Shown piece after piece: positions 7,547 through 13,044 of a DNA stretch of 13,044 nt. A program made the position numbers and the translations under genes. Each line of letters opens with the position of its first letter. The first letter of the stretch is position 1. The notes beneath the pieces were generated by a model that saw nothing but the letters and a program-made list of their open reading frames with translations, had not been told where the DNA came from and made no database searches. Source of the DNA: Clostridia bacterium (GTDB lineage Bacteria > Bacillota_A > Clostridia > UBA1212 > UBA1255); assembly GCA_017522515.1 (NCBI GenBank), contig JAFWZH010000004.1, positions 1 to 13,044 on the forward strand. Reading direction: 5' to 3'.

Positions 7547-10369
7547 ATGTCTACGCAATGGACAGATAATCAACAAAAGGCAATTGAAACCGTTGGTCAA
7601 AATATGCAAATTGTTGCATGTGCCGGTTCAGGAAAAACCTCAACCATGGTTGAACATATTCTTCACTTGCTTAATCAACCAGATGTAAAACCTGAAAATA
7701 TAGTAGCAATAACCTATACAGAAAAAGCGGCAGCTTCCCTAAAGCAAAAAATATTTGAGGCATATGAAAGACAACATAGTTCGCTTGAAGGGCTTGCAAA
7801 TATGTACATTGGTACTATACATGGATTTTGCCTTTATATGTTACAGGAATTCTCTGATGAATATAAAACGTTTGAAACTTTAAACGATGTTCAAACCAAA
7901 ATATTTATTAAAAGACATCGTGGAGAAAACGGCATTTATGATGTAACATATCATTCGGCGAAAGGTACTACTTATCCTCTTTTTTCTGATAGAAGTAACG
8001 CTGATACAAAAACCAAGGCAATCAACGCATATAAAGCTTTTCTAGACATTGGAAGAGAATATGGAGTTGAAAAATTAGATAAACCACTTTGCAAACATAT
8101 TGAGAAATATGAACAGACTTTAATAACCAACAAATACTTTGACTTCACTTCCATAATTTCTACAACTCTTGCCAAGTTGCAATCGGGCAATTTTGATGAT
8201 TATATTGTAGGAAGAATTAAATATTTAATAGTCGATGAATATCAGGATGTTAATGATGCTCAAGAAAAGATTATAAAATACTTTTCTGAAAAGGGTGCAT
8301 ATATTTGCGTAGTGGGTGACGATGATCAAACTATATATCAATGGCGTGGTAGCAACTTAAGCTTTATTAAGAATTTTGCAAATTCATACAAAAGAGTTGA
8401 AAAAATCGATCTGAATATTAACTTTAGAAGTAGTAAAGGCATCACAGAAATCGCCAAGCAAGTTATTGACCAAAATAATAATCGCCTGCCAAAAGAAATG
8501 AAAAGTAAAGAAAATCAATGTTATGAACCGGGAGATATTATTACCTATGAATTCGACGATCGCGTTTCAGAGGTTGATTTTATTGTTAATAAAATCAACC
8601 AACTTTTGGGGTGTAGATACACTCGAAAAGGTCAAGAGTTTAAATTGGATTTGGACGATATGGTAATCCTAGTTAGCTCAGTAAAAAAAATCCCCGAATT
8701 GATTTCAGCATTAGAAGACAATAATATCAATTTCATTGTAGAAGGAACAAAAAATCTATTTGATTCTGAGGAAATTTCAGTTTTATGTGATACACTTTCT
8801 TTGATTTTTTCCAAAATAGCATTTGACTTTATTGCACCCAATAGAAGTGTTCCGAATAAAGAAAAAACTATTGCTAATATTATAGCAGCGGGTATTCCAG
8901 ATGATTTGGCTAAAACATGGCAAAAATATAGTCCACTGAAAGAAGAAGATATAAAATTACATCTTGAAAAATTTGCTCTTGATCCCTTTAAAACAGACGA
9001 TTACGAATATACAATTCAAGGTTCTGTGCAAAGACTATTTATAGATCTACAATTGTTCTGCGTTGAAGATGAAAAAACACTTTATAATTGGGGAAAATTC
9101 ACTGAAATGGTTAATGATTTTGAAAAAATTAACCTTGACATGGCTCCTTCATATAGATTAAAAACATTTGAAACATTTTTAAAACAAGAAGCCCCTGAAA
9201 TATATCCTGAGGGATGGCTTTCTCCCAATTTTAAAGCGGTAAAATGTTTGAGAATTATGACTTTTCACCAATCCAAAGGACTTGAATATCCTGTAGTATT
9301 TATGCCGTTTTTGACCAAACACTCTATTTTCCCTCAACGTAATCCTGGAGGATTAAATGCTTGGGGCATTATTAACGACAATACTATAAAACAACAATAT
9401 GAGGACAATGACGAAAGTATTAGAAGAGTATTTTATGTTGGTATGACACGAAGCGAAAAATTCCTTTTTATGACTCGCTCTAATCATGTTTCTGAAACGG
9501 GCAAAATTTCTTATAGAACCCCCGCTTTTCCGTTCGTAGAAGCCAAAAATTCTCCATTCAAAGAAACTCGTCTTTATCTGGATAAGGAATACGAAAAAAG
9601 TGACAAATCTAAATTTTCTACAGATGAAGTTATAACGCTTAATTTTTCACTGCTAAAAGATCTGTTTGATTGTCCTTATAAATTCAAAATGACTAATATT
9701 TATGGATTTTGCTCTCCTTTAAATATCCGCATGGGGTATGGTAAATCTATTCACAACATGTTAGATTTTATTCATAAAAATCATGAGAATATTAACTATA
9801 CTGATCCTACCGTCATTGAAAATATTGTAAAAAAATATTTACATCTTCCATATGGATCTCCAAAATTGTATGAAGCAATGACTGAAAAAGCAATAAGAAA
9901 TCTTTCTTCGTATATCAGAAACAATGCCTCTCGTTTTAAGTATATCAAGTTCTCTGAAAAAAGTATTGATTTCAGCATAGATGAATACATGTTTATTAAT
10001 GGAAGAATTGATCTTGTGCGTGATGAGGTTAATCACACAATTACACTTGTCGATTTTAAATCCAGCAGCGAAGTTTTAACGAAAGATCAAATTAAGAATC
10101 AACTAATGGTTTACGTGCTTGGATATGAAAGTTTAACTGGTGAAAAAGTTGATTATATAGAGTCTTATGACTTTAATAATAGTAATCCAACCACAATAGA
10201 ATTGTTTGATAATGATAGGGATACATTTGACAAACGTTTAAGAGAGTGCGAAAATACTATCAGGAGAAACAATTATAAAAAAATTTATGAAATTGACAAA
10301 AGTAGAACTCACGAATTTTGCAAAAATATTCAGTGTGAGTTTTATGACTCTTGTTATTCTAAGAGCTAA
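7547..10369 (+). CDS. UvrD/PcrA-type helicase with C-terminal RecB/AddB-like nuclease and Fe-S cysteines
   Basis: A 940-residue superfamily 1A DNA helicase, predicted to unwind duplex DNA with ATP and degrade it. Motifs in order: Q motif (WTDNQQKAI), Walker A ACAGSGKT (24-31), Ia (AITYTEKAA), Ib-like (GTIHGFC), II DEYQD (230-234), III (GDDDQTIYQWRGS), IV (INFRSS), V (TFHQSKGLEYP) and VI (VFYVGMTR, ~628-635). The C-terminal ~230 residues are a PD-(D/E)XK nuclease: H736 in GKSIHNML, D822 in GRIDL, D836-F-K838 in VDFKSS, then a QL..Y helix. C709, C925, C930 and C936 are placed like the four iron-sulfur ligands of AddB nuclease, though with C-x4-C instead of AddB's C-x2-C between the second and third. 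It is about twice the length of GajB. AAGGAGA precedes the ATG. Confidence 0.88.
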   Translation: MSTQWTDNQQKAIETVGQNMQIVACAGSGKTSTMVEHILHLLNQPDVKPENIVAITYTEKAAASLKQKIFEAYERQHSSLEGLANMYIGTIHGFCLYMLQEFSDEYKTFETLNDVQTKIFIKRHRGENGIYDVTYHSAKGTTYPLFSDRSNADTKTKAINAYKAFLDIGREYGVEKLDKPLCKHIEKYEQTLITNKYFDFTSIISTTLAKLQSGNFDDYIVGRIKYLIVDEYQDVNDAQEKIIKYFSEKGAYICVVGDDDQTIYQWRGSNLSFIKNFANSYKRVEKIDLNINFRSSKGITEIAKQVIDQNNNRLPKEMKSKENQCYEPGDIITYEFDDRVSEVDFIVNKINQLLGCRYTRKGQEFKLDLDDMVILVSSVKKIPELISALEDNNINFIVEGTKNLFDSEEISVLCDTLSLIFSKIAFDFIAPNRSVPNKEKTIANIIAAGIPDDLAKTWQKYSPLKEEDIKLHLEKFALDPFKTDDYEYTIQGSVQRLFIDLQLFCVEDEKTLYNWGKFTEMVNDFEKINLDMAPSYRLKTFETFLKQEAPEIYPEGWLSPNFKAVKCLRIMTFHQSKGLEYPVVFMPFLTKHSIFPQRNPGGLNAWGIINDNTIKQQYEDNDESIRRVFYVGMTRSEKFLFMTRSNHVSETGKISYRTPAFPFVEAKNSPFKETRLYLDKEYEKSDKSKFSTDEVITLNFSLLKDLFDCPYKFKMTNIYGFCSPLNIRMGYGKSIHNMLDFIHKNHENINYTDPTVIENIVKKYLHLPYGSPKLYEAMTEKAIRNLSSYIRNNASRFKYIKFSEKSIDFSIDEYMFINGRIDLVRDEVNHTITLVDFKSSSEVLTKDQIKNQLMVYVLGYESLTGEKVDYIESYDFNNSNPTTIELFDNDRDTFDKRLRECENTIRRNNYKKIYEIDKSRTHEFCKNIQCEFYDSCYSKS

Positions 10370-10384
10370 ATTGTCTTAATCGAT

Positions 10385-10420
10385 GTGAAATTCATTATTC
10401 TATTTCACGTTATTTTATAA
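10385..10420 (+). terminator. Probable intrinsic terminator after the helicase-nuclease gene
   Basis: GTGAAAT (10385-10391) pairs with ATTTCAC (10402-10408) across a 10-nt loop, and the stem is followed by GTTATTTTAT. The short AT-rich stem and interrupted T tract make it a moderate terminator. It suggests the methyltransferase downstream is transcribed mostly from its own promoter. Confidence 0.5.
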
Positions 10421-10422
10421 AG

Positions 10423-10449
10423 TTGATTCTAAAAAACATAATTTATAAT
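10423..10449 (+). promoter_or_regulatory. Possible promoter of the second methyltransferase gene
   Basis: A perfect TATAAT lies at 10444-10449, with TTGATT at 10423-10428 only 15 nt away, which is short. If this -10 is used, transcription would start close to 10456 and the mRNA leader before ATG 10470 would be about 14 nt, with only a weak GGTGA ribosome binding site. The near-leaderless arrangement is unusual, so the call is tentative. Confidence 0.35.
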
Positions 10450-10469
10450 AAAGTTTGTATGGTGATAAA

Positions 10470-11837
10470 ATGAGTGTTGAAAACCTTAAGAAAAAATTCA
10501 ATCAACTTACTTTAGAATCTGAAGATCATTGGGACTACCGGGGTAACAGCAAAAGTGAGCGTGACTATGTTCATGGTTTTTGTACATATCCCGCAATGAT
10601 GGTTCCTAAGATGCAACGTGAAATATTAGAAGTGTGCCTTGCACAATTGGAGAATAATAGTCCCAAATTATTAGATCCATTTGCGGGATCGGGTACAATT
10701 TTAGTTGAAGGTATGTTACAAGGGCTTGATATTGTTGGAATAGATATTAATCCACTTGCAGTATTACTGTGCAAGGCAAAAACAACCATAATAGCTCCTG
10801 AAGCCTTAAAGCAACATACGACGACTATAAAAAGTGCAATTGCAAGATTAAAACAATCACAAATAGTAAAACATTCTTTTGATGGAATTGAAAAGTGGTT
10901 TACTGAACAAGCTATATCAGATTTATCAATTATACGCTCTGCTATAATTGAGGATGACGATATAGATATACGACGGTTCTTTTGGGCAACATTTTGTGAA
11001 GTGGTTAGAATTGTATCAAATTCTAGAGATTGCACATATAAATTACATATAAAAGAAAAATCGGATATTGAAAGCTATGACAAAGATGCTTTAGAACTTT
11101 TCTCAAAAACATTAGATTTTAATGTTGATAAATACAACTCATTTTATAACACATTAAAATCTACGGGGAGGCTCAAAAAAGATGGTAAAGCTTACAAAGG
11201 TAGCATAAAAATCATTTTAGGTGATTCCATCAAATATCTTAATCACACCAAGCAAAAATTTGATTTAATTTTGACATCTCCGCCATATGGCGACAACCAT
11301 ACCACAGTTTCTTATGGACAATATTCAGTTATGCCTTTAAGGTGGATTGTTTGCGCTGATATAGATGACGCTTTTGATGAAAAATTATTATTTACACTTT
11401 ATGGAATTGACAATGTATCTTTAGGTGGTAAATCCACAAATCAATCCATGACACGAAAACGAAAAAAAGTTTTGTCAAAGTCCCCAACATTAAAAAGTCA
11501 AAGTGAAGAAATCAAACTACTCGCAGAAAAACAAGTAAACAAACTCGTCGCATTTTATAGTGATTACGATTCGTTTTTATCAGCGATTTCAAAAAAAATG
11601 AAAAATAATTCAGTTTCCGTTTGGACTTTAGGAAACAGAAAGATAGCAAAGAAAGAGATACTTATGAACAAAATAATGATTGAACTTTGCTCTCATTATC
11701 AATTGTCTTTGGTAACTAGTTTTACAAGAAAAATTCTCAACAAAAGAATGCCAGAAATAAGTGCCTATACGGCAGAAAACAATACTTGTCAAACCACTAT
11801 GACGAGAGAGCATATTTTAGTTTTTACTAAAGAATAA
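10470..11837 (+). CDS. DNA methyltransferase, gamma motif order, SPPY type (adenine-N6 or cytosine-N4)
   Basis: A 455-residue SAM-dependent DNA methyltransferase. An N-terminal HGFCTYPAMMVP segment (motif X-like) precedes SAM motif I LLDPFAGSGT (D69-T76) and GIDINPLA with an acidic residue for the SAM ribose. Catalytic motif IV TSPPYG (269-274) lies far downstream, about 190 residues after motif I. SPPY is most often found in N4-cytosine enzymes but N6-adenine cannot be excluded. The C-terminal third (KRKKVLSKSPTL and following) is Lys-rich and may carry target recognition. ATG 10470 is preferred to an in-frame TTG at 10455, but the Shine-Dalgarno is weak (GGTGA). No restriction gene with an obvious match is adjacent, so it is either solitary or the self-marking partner of the helicase-nuclease upstream. 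Confidence 0.85.
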   Translation: MSVENLKKKFNQLTLESEDHWDYRGNSKSERDYVHGFCTYPAMMVPKMQREILEVCLAQLENNSPKLLDPFAGSGTILVEGMLQGLDIVGIDINPLAVLLCKAKTTIIAPEALKQHTTTIKSAIARLKQSQIVKHSFDGIEKWFTEQAISDLSIIRSAIIEDDDIDIRRFFWATFCEVVRIVSNSRDCTYKLHIKEKSDIESYDKDALELFSKTLDFNVDKYNSFYNTLKSTGRLKKDGKAYKGSIKIILGDSIKYLNHTKQKFDLILTSPPYGDNHTTVSYGQYSVMPLRWIVCADIDDAFDEKLLFTLYGIDNVSLGGKSTNQSMTRKRKKVLSKSPTLKSQSEEIKLLAEKQVNKLVAFYSDYDSFLSAISKKMKNNSVSVWTLGNRKIAKKEILMNKIMIELCSHYQLSLVTSFTRKILNKRMPEISAYTAENNTCQTTMTREHILVFTKE

Positions 11838-11840
11838 AAA

Positions 11841-11882
11841 ATAAAACAACAGACAGGGGTTTCCACATGTCCATTGTTTTAT
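11841..11882 (+). terminator. Extended hairpin after the methyltransferase gene
   Basis: ATAAAACAA (11841-11849) pairs perfectly with TTGTTTTAT (11874-11882). Inside, GACA (11852-11855) pairs with TGTC (11868-11871) and GG/CC close a small loop, giving a nested stem of about 42 nt beginning 3 nt after the stop codon. The T-rich 3' arm makes it a plausible transcription terminator. Its elaborate inner stem is more than a terminator needs. Confidence 0.42.
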
Positions 11883-12118
11883 CTGCATAACAGCTCTTTG
11901 ATAAGCAAATTCAATGACTCTACTGCAAACAGTGTTCATTTCAACAACCTACTTGATTTGATCGGTTCCTTTGAGTTTTTGGTTAAGTTTTTATCTGTGT
12001 TGCGAGAGTATCAAACATATGCAAGCTTATTAGGCTATTCGGGAGATAGTTGCCAGATAGCGCCTGTAGAGAACACTTAATGATGATCACACCTTTTTTA
12101 CTTAAGAATTTATTAATC
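11883..12118. other. Unexplained sequence between methyltransferase and SLOG genes
   Basis: About 236 nt without a supported gene. One frame stays open on the + strand from a TTG at 11874 to TAA at 12078-12080 (68 codons, ending in APVENT) but has no ribosome binding site and its start lies in the hairpin. The complementary strand is broken by several stops. The last 40 nt contain TTAAGA/TCTTAA inverted repeats at the convergent end of the minus-strand gene. It could be a decayed gene, a small mobile-element remnant or a structured RNA; I cannot decide between these. Confidence 0.4.
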
Positions 12119-12547
12119 TTAATAATCGCTTACTTCTACAACATTTTTGTTTCGTTTCTCTGCCATCTTCTTAAATTGTGCCGCACCACCGAAATTGTGG
12201 GTAACATAGGTTACAACGATGTCTGACTGCTGTATCATCCACTTGTTACGCCAGGAGATTGCGAAGCGTTTGGGTACAGTTTCGAGGCCTTCGGGGTAGA
12301 TGGTGTTTGTTAGGTTGTCGTACTTGTTTTTCTCTGTTGGGAGATAGGCTAAAACTACGCTGTAGGTTATGGGGTATGTTTGAGATAAATCTTCAAGTTG
12401 ATGGCGGACCATAGTGTCAAAGTTGCCGTTATTACCTACATAAAACACAGTTACATTTTTATTTTCAATCAAATCTATCAGAGTCGACCGTAAGGTCGGC
12501 TCTATTTCTTTTGGAGTGTCCTTGTGACCAAAGAAGGTACAAACCAT
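12119..12547 (-). CDS. SLOG/DUF1273-like Rossmann-fold protein
   Basis: A 142-residue protein with the look of the SLOG (SMF/DprA-LOG) superfamily: a first strand ending in FFGHKDTP (5-12), a second strand with FYVGNNGNFD (35-44), a central VVLAYLP strand, then ISWRNKWMIQQSD (97-109) leading into strand IVVTYVTH and the GGAAQF turn (120-125) before the last helix. SLOG domains bind nucleotides or nucleotide-derived ligands, and some family members act as sensors in defence systems, but this small single-domain branch has no assigned reaction. ATG 12547 is chosen over one 45 nt upstream because GAGGTGG stands just ahead of it and the extra residues are not family-like. It is transcribed divergently from the HTH gene with shared operator boxes. 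Confidence 0.75.
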   Translation of the reverse strand: MVCTFFGHKDTPKEIEPTLRSTLIDLIENKNVTVFYVGNNGNFDTMVRHQLEDLSQTYPITYSVVLAYLPTEKNKYDNLTNTIYPEGLETVPKRFAISWRNKWMIQQSDIVVTYVTHNFGGAAQFKKMAEKRNKNVVEVSDY

Positions 12548-12580
12548 AAAATACCACCTCTCAATATGGGATATATCGCA

Positions 12581-12589
12581 ATTATAGCA
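12581..12589 (-). promoter_or_regulatory. Extended -10 promoter of the SLOG gene
   Basis: On the minus strand TGC directly precedes a perfect TATAAT (complement of 12581-12586), an extended -10 element that can work without a good -35; no convincing -35 is visible. It is about 34 nt upstream of ATG 12547. The operator box at 12568-12580 lies at the predicted start point. Confidence 0.55.
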
Positions 12590-12623
12590 CAAGAATTATA
12601 AATATGCGATATGTCCCACACGA

Positions 12624-12652
12624 TTTATCGCAGATTTTATTAAACTTATATT
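12624..12652 (+). promoter_or_regulatory. Possible promoter of the second HTH regulator gene
   Basis: TATATT (12647-12652) has a weak -35 candidate TTTATC (12624-12629) at 17-nt spacing. It is flanked by operator boxes at 12621-12630 and 12655-12664, which would let the regulator shut off its own transcription. Confidence 0.4.
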
Positions 12653-12680
12653 AGCGATATATCGTAAAGGTGGTATATAT

Positions 12681-12923
12681 ATGAATATTAAAGAAGCGGT
12701 TGAAAAGAGAATAATTGAGCTTTGCAATGAAAGAAATATTGCAATTAACGCACTTGCAAACATCTCCGGTGTTTCCCCCTCGACAATTTACAGTATGCTT
12801 AATGAGAAGAGCAAGAATCCCGGTGTAGTGTCAATCAAAAAAATTTGCGACGGTCTTGAAATCAGCATCAGAGAATTCTTTGACAGCGATTTGTTTGACG
12901 ATTTGGAACAAGAGATTAAATGA
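12681..12923 (+). CDS. Cro/C1-type HTH transcriptional regulator
   Basis: An 80-residue protein with a single Cro/C1 (XRE) DNA-binding domain. The helix-turn-helix lies about residues 20-46, with INALANISGVSPSTIYSMLNEK matching the family pattern of a positioning helix, a G-V-S turn and a recognition helix. VVSIKKICDGLEISIREFF closes the domain, and the acidic tail (DLFDDLEQEIK) is typical of short repressors. The start is set by AAAGGTGG at 12667-12674. It is unlike the 69-residue regulator at 591 beyond the fold. It stands divergent from the SLOG gene and is probably an autorepressor that also controls that gene through the CGATATATCG-like boxes. No ligand domain is present, so the inducing signal is unknown. 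Confidence 0.85.
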   Translation: MNIKEAVEKRIIELCNERNIAINALANISGVSPSTIYSMLNEKSKNPGVVSIKKICDGLEISIREFFDSDLFDDLEQEIK

Positions 12924-12929
12924 GCTTTG

Positions 12930-12979
12930 AAGTGGCTGTATCACGAACGAAGTGAGGCAGCCACTTGTTATTTATTTGT
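12930..12979 (+). terminator. Strong intrinsic terminator after the second HTH gene
   Basis: AAGTGGCTG (12930-12938) pairs perfectly with CAGCCACTT (12958-12966). A nested TCAC/GTGA stem sits in the loop and GTTATTTATTTG follows. It starts 7 nt after the stop codon. Confidence 0.78.
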
Positions 12980-12993
12980 ATATATGCTATACT
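12965..12993 (+). promoter_or_regulatory. Promoter for the gene beyond the right edge
   Basis: TTGTTA (12965-12970) and TATACT (12988-12993) are 17 nt apart, and TGC immediately before the -10 adds an extended -10 element. The -35 overlaps the terminator's 3' arm, showing close packing of two transcription units. A small hairpin CAGGC-AAAA-GCCTG (13001-13014) lies at the very start of the predicted transcript. Confidence 0.65.
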
Positions 12994-13038
12994 GAATTTA
13001 CAGGCAAAAGCCTGAATAAAATTTTTGGAGAATGCTGT

Positions 13039-13044
13039 TTGAAA
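13039..13044 (+). CDS. Possible start of a gene running off the window
   Basis: GGAG (13027-13030) lies 8 nt before a TTG codon followed by AAA, downstream of a strong promoter. An ATG at 13032 is too close to that Shine-Dalgarno. Only two codons are visible, so the product cannot be stated. Confidence 0.28.

Larger units (their letters stand above)
12568..12664. promoter_or_regulatory. Four CGATATATCG-like operator boxes in the divergent spacer
   Basis: GGGATATATCGCA (12568-12580) and its near-perfect inverse TGCGATATGTCCC (12605-12617; one mismatch of 13) are followed by CGATTTATCG (12621-12630) and the perfect palindrome CGATATATCG (12655-12664). Box 1 overlaps the expected start of the minus-strand transcript, and box 4 lies just below the -10 of the plus-strand promoter. 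Both are classic repressor positions. The adjacent Cro/C1-type protein is the obvious candidate binder (inference). Confidence 0.6.

Noticed and set aside
4502..10369. Straight annotation as Gabija gajA/gajB
   Set aside because: The genes are not adjacent, the helicase is about twice GajB length with its own nuclease domain, and other OLD classes share the same motifs; the names were therefore not assigned.
10571..11035. 154-codon open frame on the minus strand
   Set aside because: It lies wholly antisense to the methyltransferase across motif I, has no ribosome binding site that I could find, and its composition is explained by the sense gene.
11874..12080. 68-codon plus-strand frame as a gene
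   Set aside because: It starts at a TTG inside the hairpin arm without a Shine-Dalgarno sequence and has no recognisable domain; kept only as part of the unexplained region.
12592..12592. Upstream ATG at 12592 as start of the SLOG-like gene
   Set aside because: It would overlap the proposed promoter and operator; ATG 12547 has a clear GAGGTGG ahead of it.

Overview
The window is low-GC bacterial DNA with strong AGGAGG-type ribosome binding sites, TTGACA/TATAAT-type promoters and intrinsic terminators. This fits a Firmicute, most likely a gut-type clostridium; the assignment rests on sequence style only. It reads as a defence island of about 11 kb set between short, ordinary-looking genes. 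No tRNA, rRNA, CRISPR array, transposase or integrase was recognised.

Region 1 (1-590): the 3' end of an unrecognised gene overlaps a 55-residue Gly/Ser-rich protein with one membrane helix. It is closed by a perfectly palindromic terminator and followed by a promoter region.

Region 2 (591-7377): a tightly packed five-gene operon. It encodes a small Cro/C1-type regulator, an N6-adenine methyltransferase fused to an N-terminal HsdR_N-like PD-(D/E)XK nuclease domain, an HsdS-like specificity subunit, an OLD-family ATPase with a C-terminal TOPRIM nuclease domain, and a helix-hairpin-helix protein with a C-terminal PD-(D/E)XK-like core whose motif is E-x-Q. There is no HsdR translocase. The first pair therefore resembles two-subunit BcgI-type restriction-modification enzymes, in which nuclease and methylase share one chain, more than classical type I. 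The OLD nuclease and the HhH protein are embedded in the same transcription unit.

Region 3 (7378-11837): a 940-residue UvrD/PcrA-type helicase carries a C-terminal RecB/AddB-like nuclease with four cysteines placed for an iron-sulfur cluster. A probable terminator and a separate gamma-order DNA methyltransferase with an SPPY motif follow. An OLD-TOPRIM protein and a UvrD helicase within 3 kb recall Gabija (GajA/GajB), but here they are separated by the HhH protein and the helicase is about twice GajB length.

Region 4 (11838-13044): about 280 nt of unexplained sequence, then a convergently oriented SLOG/Rossmann-like protein divergent from a second Cro/C1-type regulator. The shared 130-nt spacer holds four related CGATATATCG-like boxes, probably the regulator's operators. 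A strong terminator and a strong promoter for a gene beyond the window close the region.

Inferred working model: the methylase-nuclease and HsdS mark and cut specific sites, while OLD-TOPRIM, the HhH/ExQ protein and the helicase-nuclease process or sense the resulting or invading DNA. The genes between 3.1 and 6.3 kb look more AT-rich than the flanking methylase and HhH genes, suggesting a cassette exchanged inside the operon.
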